64,000 nucleotides of DNA from Flavobacterium sp. (GTDB lineage Bacteria; Bacteroidota; Bacteroidia; Flavobacteriales; Flavobacteriaceae): contig NZ_JBCNKR010000004.1 of the NCBI RefSeq assembly GCF_039595935.1, forward strand, positions 557,001 through 621,000, in the 5' to 3' direction. The notes below the pieces were generated by a model, which was given only the letters and a program-made list of their open reading frames with translations, was not told where the DNA came from and made no database searches. Positions 56,171-64,000 of the stretch are shown one piece after another (position 1 is the stretch's first letter; each line of letters starts with the position of its first letter). The translations under genes were made by a program, and so were the position numbers.

Positions 56171-58591
56171 TTATTTCACGTTAATCGTAACCTCAACAGG
56201 TTTTAACCACTGACTTGTAAATGTAACTTTAATGGGCTGTGCTTCTCCTGTTGACTGAATATAAGCCGCAATATGTCCGTGAAATACACGCTGAACATTA
56301 TCTGTATAGTCTGTCATGTCGCTGTTGTTTCCGGCTTCCAATCCTAATAAAATTCCCGGTCCATTTATTGTGCAGGTTACTTCGTTATCTGAAAGCATTA
56401 CCGCAAGTCCGTTTTGATCTTTTACCTGAACCATTATTTTAGCAACGCCTTTGTCTTTTGAGATTGTGATATTTTTATCTGCAATGGTTAATTCAACTGG
56501 CTGCTGCGTTGATGTTATGTTGAATCTGCTAACCTCTTTATCCTCTTTGTTTAAACCAATTACTTCTAATTTTCCTGAAGCAAAAGGAATATCCCAATAA
56601 ATAATTCCGGTTTTTTCGTCGTAAGGTTTCGTTTCGCCCACTACTTTTCCGTTTAATTCTAAACGAGCTTTTGCAGCATTTGTATAACAAACTACGCGTA
56701 TTTTTTCTCCGTCTTTGTAGTTCCAGATTGCCCACGCATCTTTAGAAATATCTTTTTCATTAGTTAACGGATAAGTTCCAATATAAGCCATTGGTTTATC
56801 TGACCAAAGCGACTGACGGAAATATCCTCTTGGCTTGATAACGCCTGCAAAATCAACTAAACCGGAGTAAAATCCTCTTGACGGCCATCTTCCCGATTCT
56901 CCTAAATAATCAATTCCTGTCCATAAAAACTGTCCGAAAATATGTTTGTTGTTTTTTACGGCAAGCCAAGGTTCCATATCGTGAACATTCTCGCTTCCGT
57001 AAATTACTCTTTTAGGATATTTCTCGTGATCGCTTTGGTATTTACTTTCTGTATAATTATATCCTGTAATGTCTAAAGCGCCCGGATATTCGGTTTCGTT
57101 AGACATGGCAACTCCTGCTAAACCAGCTGTTGTTGGTCGTGTTTTATCGTATTTTTTTACTGCGGCAACTAAACGTTTTGCGATGGCTCCAAGACGCATG
57201 GCATCCGGAGCATCTTTTTTGTAACCTCCATAAGCTGCTTGTCCAAAACCGTCTTTTCCTTTATCTAAAACCGGATGCGAATACGGATCGTTTGGATAAT
57301 CAACTTCGTTACCAATACTCCATCCAAAAACAGATAAATGATTGCGGTCACGGCGTACAAAATCTTCTAAATCTTTTTCAGCATATTCTGCAAAAATATC
57401 AAACGAACCTTCAAATCCCGGAGTTCCGTAATTCCAGCCTTCGAGCCATTTGCGTTTTGGAAATTCCCATTCGTCATAAGCTTCGTTTAAAACTAAAATT
57501 CCTAATTCATCGCAAAGTTCATAGAAAACCGGAGCTTGCGGATTGTGACTTGTGCGGATGGCATTTACACCAATTTCTTTTAATGTTTTTAATCTGGTTT
57601 CCCAAACTTCGCGCGGAACTGCCGAACCTAAAACTCCCGCATCGTGATGCAGACAAACGCCTTTCATTTTCATCCATTTTCCATTCAAAGCAAAACCATT
57701 GTTCGGATCGAAAGTAAAAGTTCTGAAACCTGTTTTGGTTACGGTTTGATCGATTTGTTTACCGTCTTTTAAAACGGTTGTTTTAAGCTGATACAAATTC
57801 GGGTTTTCTAAATCCCAGATTTGTGGATTTTTTACATTTAATTTGGTCGAAATTTTTCCGTTTTGATTCGCAGCAACTTCTAATTTTGAAGAAGATTTTG
57901 CTACTGATTTTCCATCTTTCGAAATCAATTCATTTACAACCGTAAGACTTGATTTTAAAGCTGAACCATTTTCTACATCAACCTCAACATTTAAAGTTCC
58001 CGTTCCGTTTTTCACTTCTGGATAAGCATAAACGCCCCATTGCCCAATATGAACCGGATTTGCGTATACCAGCCAGACATTTCTATAAATTCCTGAACCG
58101 GTATACCAGCGTGAATCGGCACTTTGACTGTGATCTACGCGAACAGAAATGGTATTTTCTCCTCCAAATTTTACATATTGTGTGGCATCATAAGTAAATG
58201 AAATATAGCCGTTTGGACGTTTTCCTAAAGAATGTCCGTTGATAAAAACTTCACTTCTGTTGTAAACGCCTTCAAAGTATAAATAGACTTTTTCACCGCT
58301 TTTGCTCTGCGGAATATTTACTGATTTTCTGTACCATCCAATTCCGCCCGGCAGATATCCTGTACAGCTTGCCAATGTTGGGCTTAATTGTCCTTTTACG
58401 CTCCAATCGTGCGGAACGTTTACGGACTGCCATTTACTGTCGTCAAAGGTTGTATTTTTTGCATCCGGAGTTTCCTGAAGATTGAATTTCCAGTTGTCGT
58501 TTATTTTTTGTGAATCTCCAAATGATATCTGACTAAACGCCGATATACATGAGAAGAGAAATACGGGTAATATGATTTTTTTTCTAAACAT
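56171..58591 (-). CDS. GH2 beta-galactosidase
   Basis: 806 residues. The signal peptide is ~1-21 (ISAFSQ). The usual five-part GH2 plan: jelly-roll (VNVPHDWSVKGQLSP...GGIGWYRKSV), Ig domain, TIM barrel with KGVCLHHDAGVLGSAVP and RTSHNPQAP, then C-terminal Ig-like domains with a DUF4982-type segment (~620-690). The acid/base is E429 (FGWSIGNEVDYP) and the nucleophile E534 (YGSENVHDM). The sequence type matches Bacteroidota exo-beta-galactosidases. It should remove terminal beta-galactose in the periplasm. It lies between GH30 and GH27 in the second SusCD locus; CTTAG-type repeats lie directly before the start codon. Confidence 0.93.
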   Translation of the reverse strand: MFRKKIILPVFLFSCISAFSQISFGDSQKINDNWKFNLQETPDAKNTTFDDSKWQSVNVPHDWSVKGQLSPTLASCTGYLPGGIGWYRKSVNIPQSKSGEKVYLYFEGVYNRSEVFINGHSLGKRPNGYISFTYDATQYVKFGGENTISVRVDHSQSADSRWYTGSGIYRNVWLVYANPVHIGQWGVYAYPEVKNGTGTLNVEVDVENGSALKSSLTVVNELISKDGKSVAKSSSKLEVAANQNGKISTKLNVKNPQIWDLENPNLYQLKTTVLKDGKQIDQTVTKTGFRTFTFDPNNGFALNGKWMKMKGVCLHHDAGVLGSAVPREVWETRLKTLKEIGVNAIRTSHNPQAPVFYELCDELGILVLNEAYDEWEFPKRKWLEGWNYGTPGFEGSFDIFAEYAEKDLEDFVRRDRNHLSVFGWSIGNEVDYPNDPYSHPVLDKGKDGFGQAAYGGYKKDAPDAMRLGAIAKRLVAAVKKYDKTRPTTAGLAGVAMSNETEYPGALDITGYNYTESKYQSDHEKYPKRVIYGSENVHDMEPWLAVKNNKHIFGQFLWTGIDYLGESGRWPSRGFYSGLVDFAGVIKPRGYFRQSLWSDKPMAYIGTYPLTNEKDISKDAWAIWNYKDGEKIRVVCYTNAAKARLELNGKVVGETKPYDEKTGIIYWDIPFASGKLEVIGLNKEDKEVSRFNITSTQQPVELTIADKNITISKDKGVAKIMVQVKDQNGLAVMLSDNEVTCTINGPGILLGLEAGNNSDMTDYTDNVQRVFHGHIAAYIQSTGEAQPIKVTFTSQWLKPVEVTINVK

Positions 58592-58592
58592 T

Positions 58593-58697
58593 TTTTTTAA
58601 AGGTGCTAAGGTGCTGAGATGCTAAGGTTCTAAGTTTTTTTGTTTCAGGTTTCAAGTTTCAGGTTACTCGCAAACTTGAAACCTAAAACTTGAAACA
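58593..58697. repeat. CTTAG-type tandem repeat and TTTCAAGTTT inverted repeat
   Basis: 58593-58635 reads AGGTGCTAAGGTGCTGAG and onward in ~9-nt units, ending 2 bp from the GH2 start (minus strand). 58641-58697 holds GTTTCAGGTTTCAAGTTT and its inverted copy ACTTGAAACCTAAAACTTG. Confidence 0.7.
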
Positions 58698-58706
58698 AAC
58701 TTTATT

Positions 58707-60290
58707 TTATTGAAGTTCTCCAACGAAAGTCACTACTGATCTTGCTGGAATCTCAAGATTATCTATTTTCTGAACATTATTTCTTTTTAAGTTTGAATTT
58801 TCAGAAGTTACGTAAGGCGTCAATTCATTGTTTTTTAACGTTCCTTTTGATAATTGGAATTTGTATTTTTGAGCAGATTTTCCGCAGTTTACGGCTACTA
58901 CAATTAGTTTTTTATTTTGGACATCTTTGTAAGCTGTCAGCATTACGTCGTTTGCTGCGTCTTGTTCATTTTGGTTTGGAATATCAATTCTCTGCATTCC
59001 GGGACGAACAAAAAGGGAATAATTCCCTAAAGCCCAAAGCAGTTTTGAATCGTGAAATTCTCCGTCGTTTCTAACATAATTAGGTTCAGTTCCGCCGTTA
59101 CTTTTTCCGTCATCCAAATAAATTAAACCGTCTTTGTAATCGACTCTGGTTATAGATGTCCACCATTGCCATGAAGCGGCGTTGGCAACTGCAATATCGT
59201 TGTGAATTAAACGTGCAACGAATAAAGCAGTCTGCATTCCTAAATCTCTTCCGCCGCCAGAACCGCCCGGAATTTCTGTTTCTCCCGGATTTTCTAAAAT
59301 ACAGTATTCAGACTGCCAGTATTTCAATCCCGGATTTTGCTTGATGCTTGCTGCTATTAATTTTCGGCTTAAAACCTGTTTGTCGATTGGCCATGTCGTA
59401 AAGTAACTGTGACCCAAAATGACATTTTTTACATTTGGAAGTTTAGAAATATTCGTTTTTGTTTTTCCAAAGAAATAATCGATTTGATTGTCTCGGTTTT
59501 CGGCATTAACATTTTCATATAAATAGTTGATTTGTCCAGCTTCTGCAATTACAATTTCTGTACTCATTTTATTGGCTTTGAGCTTTTCCGAAAGTGATTT
59601 TGTTAAAGCATAGATTTCGTCGTTTGTTGCTGGCGTTCCTTCCTGACTGTTTGTAGTTCCGTTATTTGACATCCATTCCCATTGCGGCTCGTTTATCGGA
59701 CTTACATAATCGAATTTGATTCCTTCTTTTTGCTCCAATCCCTGAATACTTTGAACTAAGAAATCGGCAAATTTTGGAATTGCACCATCTTTTAGATTCA
59801 GTTTATTCTTTTGAGAGGCAAAAGATAATCCGTTGTTTGTCATATAAACCGGCGGACTATTTGTAAAAATCAGGAACTTTTCAACTCCTCTTTTCTTTGC
59901 GGCTTGTAAAAACCATCTTTGCCCTTCTTGTTTGGAAAAATCGTAAGTTCCATCGGCATTCAAAAAACATTCACTTCTTCTCCATTCGTCAGAAACTTTA
60001 CTGTTTTCGCCTTGTTCTGCACTTCCTGCGCCAAGATTAAATCTCCAGATCGAAAGTCCAATTCCTTTTGGATTTCCTTCAGCATCGATTTCTTTACTGA
60101 AAAGTAAATCGGCAATGGCATTCTTTTTTTGCTCTGGCCAATTTTTCCCCACGAACTGAGTTCTCCAGGCATCTGAACCTCCAAAACCGTCCATGGTTTG
60201 TACTACATTATCTGTGCTGATGGTAACGGTTCGCTGTGCAAATGACAGCGAACTTGTTATCAATAAAAGCGAGATATATATTTTTCTCAT
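58707..60290 (-). CDS. GH30 glycosidase, secreted (paralogue 1)
   Basis: 527 residues. The signal peptide is ~1-18 (SSLSFAQ) with no lipobox. A TIM barrel with side beta-domain typical of GH30: MDGFGGSDAWRTQFVG, SIWRFNLGAGSAEQG, FTNSPPVYMTNNG, acid/base E201 (SPINEPQWEW), nucleophile E328 (WQSEYCIL), and a C-terminal Trp/Asn-rich part (SWQWWTSITRVDYKDGLIY). The barrel type resembles endo-beta-1,6-galactanases or fungal-type beta-1,6-glucanases more than glucuronoxylanases. With GH2, GH27 and GH43 beside it, beta-1,6-galactan of arabinogalactan is the best guess. It is a close paralogue of the next gene. Confidence 0.88.
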   Translation of the reverse strand: MRKIYISLLLITSSLSFAQRTVTISTDNVVQTMDGFGGSDAWRTQFVGKNWPEQKKNAIADLLFSKEIDAEGNPKGIGLSIWRFNLGAGSAEQGENSKVSDEWRRSECFLNADGTYDFSKQEGQRWFLQAAKKRGVEKFLIFTNSPPVYMTNNGLSFASQKNKLNLKDGAIPKFADFLVQSIQGLEQKEGIKFDYVSPINEPQWEWMSNNGTTNSQEGTPATNDEIYALTKSLSEKLKANKMSTEIVIAEAGQINYLYENVNAENRDNQIDYFFGKTKTNISKLPNVKNVILGHSYFTTWPIDKQVLSRKLIAASIKQNPGLKYWQSEYCILENPGETEIPGGSGGGRDLGMQTALFVARLIHNDIAVANAASWQWWTSITRVDYKDGLIYLDDGKSNGGTEPNYVRNDGEFHDSKLLWALGNYSLFVRPGMQRIDIPNQNEQDAANDVMLTAYKDVQNKKLIVVAVNCGKSAQKYKFQLSKGTLKNNELTPYVTSENSNLKRNNVQKIDNLEIPARSVVTFVGELQ

Positions 60291-60318
60291 TTTTTAATTC
60301 TTATTTTTTTCACAATGT

Positions 60319-60422
60319 TTGTCATTCCGACGGAGGAGGAATCTTCGTAAGTAACTCCGTAATCTAAATCAACAATCTTTGTCGAGCTACTTGCGAAGAT
60401 CCCTCGTTCCTCGGGATGACAA
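60319..60422. repeat. ~104-bp interspersed inverted repeat, copy 5
   Basis: Arms 60319-60347 and 60394-60422 match imperfectly: CCGACGGAGGAGGAATC on the left against GATCCCTCGTTCCTCGG on the right. The core CAATCTTTGTCGAGCTACTTG equals that of the other copies. Confidence 0.88.
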
Positions 60423-60465
60423 GAATGTGGTTAATCTTATTCGTTTGTGCCGCTTTGAGCTTACT

Positions 60466-60498
60466 AACTTTGTCAAAGTTTAAAACTTTGACAAAGTT
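60466..60498. repeat. 33-nt palindrome
   Basis: AACTTTGTCAAAGTTT and its exact complement flank one base. No U-tract follows, so it is not a standard terminator. CTTAG-type tandem repeats follow at 60528-60570 and reach the stop codon of the next gene. Confidence 0.75.
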
Positions 60499-60570
60499 TG
60501 CGCGTAGTCAATCTCAGGTTTCAAAAACCTTAGCATCTTAGCAACTCAGTCTCTCAGTCTCTCAGAACCT

Positions 60571-62208
60571 TTACTTATAAGTTCCAATGTATGTGACGAT
60601 TGCCCTTGCCGGAATCTCAAATCCCGCCGCATCAACCACAGTTCCTTTTTTCAGACTCAAAGTTTCAGAAGTTGTATAAGGTGTTAATTTACCATCAACT
60701 AAAGCTCCTCCACCAAGATTTAATTTGTAGGCTTTCGCCGATTTGCTGATGTTAACTGCAACTACTACTAGTTTTTTATTTGCTGCATCTTTATATGCGG
60801 TTACCATTACATCATTCACGGAAGTGGCATTATCTACACTCGGAATTTGCACTCTTACCATTCCGGGTTTTACGAAAAATGAAAAGTTTCCTAATGCCCA
60901 AAGTGTTTTTGAATCTCTGATATAACCATCGTTTTTACAATAATCAGCATTTCCTGCTCCATTGCTGGCACCATCGTCTACGTGAATTAATCCGTCTTTG
61001 TAATCGCCTCGGCTAATCGCTGTCCACCATTGCCATGAAGTAACTCCGCCAACTGCAATATCTGTATTGATGATTCTTGCTGTCCAAAGTGCCAAAGACA
61101 TTCCTAAATCTCTTCCTGAACCTGCTCCACCTGGTAATTCTGCAGTTCCCGGACTTTCTAAAACACAATATTCTGATGACCAAAGACTGATATTTCCTGC
61201 TCCCTGAATTCTCGAAGCTGCTAATTGTCTTGACGAAACCATTTCGTTTAACGGCCATGCCTGCCAGTAACTGTGTGCCGAAATAGTTTTCTTTACGTTG
61301 CTTAATCCACTGATTTTTTTAGCTGAATTAGCTCCAAAGAAATAATCAACCTGATTGGATCTGCTTTCTTTTCCTGAAACGGTTTTATAAAGCGGTTCGT
61401 AAGCTCCTGCTTCTCCAACCACAATCTGTGCTTCTAATCCTTTTGACTGCAGTTTTGGAGATAATGTATTTACAAAACTGTAAATGTTGGCATTCGTAGC
61501 CGGAGAACCTTCCTGACTTGTACCGTCCCATTCGTATTGCGGTTCGTTAAACGGACTTACATAATCGATTGTTAAACCGTGTTCTGTTTTTAATTTGTCT
61601 AAAGAGTTTACCCAGAAATCAGCCAGATCAGGCATTTTTCCATCTTTTAAATTGTAAAATTCTTTTATGGTGGCGTGTGCTTTTCCGTTTTGAGTTAAAT
61701 AAACCGGAGCACTGTTGGCAAAAGCTAATAATTTTTCAACTCCGCGTTCTTTGGCTGCTTTCATAAACCAAACCTGTCCGGCTTGTTTGTTCATGTTATA
61801 ATTTACACCATCAGTTGTAAAACATTCTGTACGTCTCCATTCGTCGGTAATATCGCTGGCATCACCTTGTTCTGCACTTCCTGCTCCAAGATTAAAACGC
61901 CATAACGATAATCCAATTCCTTTGGGGTTTCCGTCGGCATCAACCTCTTTACTGAATAATAAATCGGCTATTTTGTTTCTTTTATCCGAAGGCCAGTTTT
62001 TCCCGATAAAATTACACTGCCACGCATCCGAAGCTCCAAAGCTTTCCATTGTTTGAAGATTGGCATCCAGATTAATTTTTAATTCCGCAACTGCAGCTTC
62101 TGAATTTGAATTTCCATTATTTTCAGAATCGCAGCTAACCAAAAAAGTGTTAGCGAAAAGCAAGCCTGCACACAGCAGACTTATTTTATTTTGTGTTTTA
62201 AACTTCAT
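60571..62208 (-). CDS. GH30 glycosidase, lipoprotein (paralogue 2)
   Basis: 545 residues. The lipobox LVSC (Cys ~26) and the following Asp/Ser/Glu-rich stretch predict a surface-anchored lipoprotein, unlike paralogue 1. The barrel is similar throughout: MESFGASDAWQCNFIGKNW, SLWRFNLGAGSAEQG, FANSAPVYLTQNG, acid/base E222 (SPFNEPQYEW), nucleophile E346 (WSSEYCVL). It starts 1 bp after the susD stop, so it is the first enzyme of the locus and probably the surface endo-enzyme that feeds SusCD. Paralogue 1 would then work inside the periplasm. The substrate guess is as for paralogue 1. Confidence 0.89.
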   Translation of the reverse strand: MKFKTQNKISLLCAGLLFANTFLVSCDSENNGNSNSEAAVAELKINLDANLQTMESFGASDAWQCNFIGKNWPSDKRNKIADLLFSKEVDADGNPKGIGLSLWRFNLGAGSAEQGDASDITDEWRRTECFTTDGVNYNMNKQAGQVWFMKAAKERGVEKLLAFANSAPVYLTQNGKAHATIKEFYNLKDGKMPDLADFWVNSLDKLKTEHGLTIDYVSPFNEPQYEWDGTSQEGSPATNANIYSFVNTLSPKLQSKGLEAQIVVGEAGAYEPLYKTVSGKESRSNQVDYFFGANSAKKISGLSNVKKTISAHSYWQAWPLNEMVSSRQLAASRIQGAGNISLWSSEYCVLESPGTAELPGGAGSGRDLGMSLALWTARIINTDIAVGGVTSWQWWTAISRGDYKDGLIHVDDGASNGAGNADYCKNDGYIRDSKTLWALGNFSFFVKPGMVRVQIPSVDNATSVNDVMVTAYKDAANKKLVVVAVNISKSAKAYKLNLGGGALVDGKLTPYTTSETLSLKKGTVVDAAGFEIPARAIVTYIGTYK

Positions 62209-62209
62209 C

Positions 62210-63811
62210 TTAATAACCAGGATTTTGTTTGATTAAACCGTTGCTTAAGTCGATTTCTAATTGCGGAATTGGCCACAATAAATGTTTCGCCGGATCAAAA
62301 TTGATTCCTTTATCCTGAGATTCTCTTGTATTTGTAGTTTCATACTCGTCTGTAGAGTTCAGGTTGTATTGAACAAAAGTTCCGTTTGGTCCCATTAAAG
62401 ATTCGATTACCGGTCTTCCTGTTGTTGGGTCTTTTTCACGACGAATATCGAATAAACGTAATCCTTCGAAAGCCAATTCTAAACGACGCTCTTTGTAGAT
62501 TTGTCTTAAAAGAGTCGGTCCCGAAATTCCTGTTTTTGGAGTTAATTGTACACGTGCTCTGATGATATTGATGTCTGACAAAGCATCGCCTCCTATGTGA
62601 TAATTGGCTTCTGCTCTGGTTAAATACATTTCTGCCAGACGAATTAACGGAATGTTTAATGGCAAGTGTCCGTCTTTTTTGTCTAATGCACGACGCGTTG
62701 CAATTGGAATATAATATTTGCGACAGATACGTCCTGATTTATTATCATTTAAACTGAATTTGTGTGTTGGGTTTAAAACCTCATCTCCATAAGCGGCTTC
62801 TCCCCATTTTGTGATGGTGCTTTTACGGCGAATTTCATCATTTTCAGATAAATAAGCGTTTTCTAAATCGCTTGTTGGCATACACCATCCCCAGCCGTCT
62901 AACACATCTCCGGCATCATTACTTGGAAAATTTTTCTTGTCTTCGCCTCTTGCTCCTGCTAAAGTTGGCAATGCTGATCCTAAACTTTTATCTTGTACAG
63001 ATGATGACTGCGCTTCTAGAATTGATTCTACACCATTGTGATTGTTTACATTCCAGATGTTTAAGAAATTGGCTTCCAGCTGAAAAGGACCTTCTGTAAT
63101 AACTTTATTGGCATACGTTTTAGCTTCTGCCCATTTTTCCTGAAATAAACTTACACGAGCTAATAAAGCATATGCGGCCCATTTGTTTATTCTTCCATCT
63201 CTTTTTACCGGAGCATTTTCCAATTTTGCTGCAGCGTCTTTTAAGTCGGCTTCTATTTGTGCATACACATCTGCAGCCGAACTGCGCTCTAAAGTTAAAT
63301 CGCCTGTTCCTAATGATTTTGTGTATAACGGAACTCCTCCAAAAAGGTTTACCAATTCGTAATAACAGTATGCGCGAACAAACAATGATTCTCCCATATA
63401 TTGATCTCTCTGCGCATTGGTAATTGGCGAATTTGCCATTTTTTCTAATCCAATATTAGCTGATTGGATCGTGTAAAAATGCGCTGTATAAATACTGTTC
63501 ATATCGCCCATATTATCCGGCGTAATGATGTATTGTGAACAGGGTCTGTGAGCGCCGCTGTCCTGACCTGTATTTCCCATCCATGCATCATCCGTAGACA
63601 TTTCGTTGGTAACTCTCGGTGCTGTTAATGTCCACCAGTCTTTTGCTAATAACAAGCGCTGCGTTAATTCATTAGCATAATTTTCGCATTCCTGAGCAGT
63701 TTGAAAATAGTTTTCTAAAGTCTGCGTTCCTCTTTCTTCTTTTTCAATAAAATCACTGCATGAAATTGACAGCATTGAAAAAGCTATTATAGATACTAGT
63801 ATTTTTTTCAT
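62210..63811 (-). CDS. susD: SusD/RagB-family glycan-binding lipoprotein
   Basis: 533 residues. The lipobox SISC (Cys ~18) gives a surface lipoprotein. Family marks: TLENYFQTAQECENYANEL, GESLFVRAYCYYELVNLFGGVPLY, NKWAAYALLARVSLFQEKW, IRLAEMYLTRAEANYHIG, YKERRLELAFEGLRLFDIRR and the closing WPIPQLE plus KQNPGY. It pairs with the partial susC 11 bp upstream. Sequence similarity to the SusD at 34634 is only family-level, so the two loci bind different glycans. Confidence 0.97.
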   Translation of the reverse strand: MKKILVSIIAFSMLSISCSDFIEKEERGTQTLENYFQTAQECENYANELTQRLLLAKDWWTLTAPRVTNEMSTDDAWMGNTGQDSGAHRPCSQYIITPDNMGDMNSIYTAHFYTIQSANIGLEKMANSPITNAQRDQYMGESLFVRAYCYYELVNLFGGVPLYTKSLGTGDLTLERSSAADVYAQIEADLKDAAAKLENAPVKRDGRINKWAAYALLARVSLFQEKWAEAKTYANKVITEGPFQLEANFLNIWNVNNHNGVESILEAQSSSVQDKSLGSALPTLAGARGEDKKNFPSNDAGDVLDGWGWCMPTSDLENAYLSENDEIRRKSTITKWGEAAYGDEVLNPTHKFSLNDNKSGRICRKYYIPIATRRALDKKDGHLPLNIPLIRLAEMYLTRAEANYHIGGDALSDINIIRARVQLTPKTGISGPTLLRQIYKERRLELAFEGLRLFDIRREKDPTTGRPVIESLMGPNGTFVQYNLNSTDEYETTNTRESQDKGINFDPAKHLLWPIPQLEIDLSNGLIKQNPGY

Positions 63812-63822
63812 GATCGTTTTTA

Positions 63823-64000
63823 TTAAAATGCAACATTAAGACCCATCAGAATAGTTGGCTGTACCGGATAATTCCATCCTCCAAAACCTGATCCTAAAAC
63901 TCCTCCTCCTACTTCAGGATCAACTCCTGTGTATTTTGTCCATGTCCATATATTCTGTCCTGACAATGACAATCTTAATTTGTCTAAACCGAATTTGTTA
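63823..64000 (-). CDS. susC: SusC-like TonB-dependent receptor (C-terminal 58 residues only)
   Basis: The frame enters from the window edge and ends at a TAA (63823-63825). It encodes NKFGLDKLRLSLSGQNIWTWTKYTG...VDPEV followed by a Gly-rich piece and YPVQPTILMGLNVAF. This is the typical last barrel strands of SusC proteins (SxQNxWTWTxYxGxDPE...P...GLNVxF). It lies 11 bp before susD on the same strand and completes the SusCD pair of the second locus. Confidence 0.93.
   Translation of the reverse strand, partial: NKFGLDKLRLSLSGQNIWTWTKYTGVDPEVGGGVLGSGFGGWNYPVQPTILMGLNVAF

Noticed and set aside
60466..60498. Palindrome as operon terminator after a GH30 gene
   Set aside because: No U-tract, and it lies within a repeat-filled gap in the middle of a locus transcribed in one direction.

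Overview
The window is AT-rich chromosomal DNA of a Bacteroidota, almost certainly a Flavobacterium-like glycan degrader. The evidence is SusC/SusD pairs, a hybrid two-component regulator, 'Por' (type IX secretion) C-terminal sorting domains ending in KRFIKK-like tails, TAnnTTTG promoter elements and Bacteroidota-type propeller sensors. I see no tRNA, rRNA, CRISPR array, transposase or phage gene. Composition looks even throughout.

Layout. (1) 1-1911: 5' part of a secreted calcineurin-like phosphoesterase. (2) 2457-17358, minus strand: a cluster of four large secreted proteins. These are a metzincin-like protease, a GH18 chitinase, a GH64 beta-1,3-glucanase and a GH16 beta-glucanase. All carry type IX sorting tails and share CBM6, ricin-type and beta/gamma-crystallin modules. 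They are preceded by a membrane-anchored propeller/LuxR-type regulator. Chitin plus beta-1,3-glucan as targets suggests attack on fungal cell walls. (3) 17706-19872: HAD phosphatase, Nudix hydrolase and a tandem NTF2-like secreted protein. (4) 20057-42094: a uronate-polysaccharide locus. It holds a DUF4861 protein, a LacI regulator divergent from a YhcH/SDR/mannonate dehydratase operon, a secreted beta-helix protein (candidate polysaccharide lyase), a hybrid two-component sensor, SusC, SusD, a GH88 unsaturated glucuronyl hydrolase and two GH2 enzymes. (5) 42198-50191: a DUF2911 protein, a three-subunit periplasmic molybdenum hydroxylase, and its likely maturation genes (cysteine desulfurase, MocA-like, XdhC). 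(6) 50335-52411: small genes (NlpE-like lipoprotein, YegP-like protein, XRE regulator, two small membrane proteins). (7) 52727-64000, minus strand: a second SusCD locus with two GH30, GH2, GH27 and a two-domain GH43, plausibly for a galactose/arabinose-rich plant polysaccharide such as type II arabinogalactan.

How it works together. In region 4, a surface lyase would release unsaturated oligosaccharides. SusCD would import them, GH88 and GH2 would split them in the periplasm, and the mannonate operon would feed the uronic acid toward 2-keto-3-deoxygluconate. The hybrid sensor and the LacI repressor would control the two ends of this route.

Intergenic DNA is unusually rich in interspersed repeats. 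There are five ~100-bp inverted repeats ending in TTGTCAT/ATGACAA, hairpin families around CCGATAT and CCCGACAGG, CGCAAAG-type tandem repeats, and CTTAG-type tandem repeats placed at gene edges. Two of the five gaps longer than 300 bp are mostly such repeats, one more is largely repeats, one has a single palindrome and one has a terminator only.
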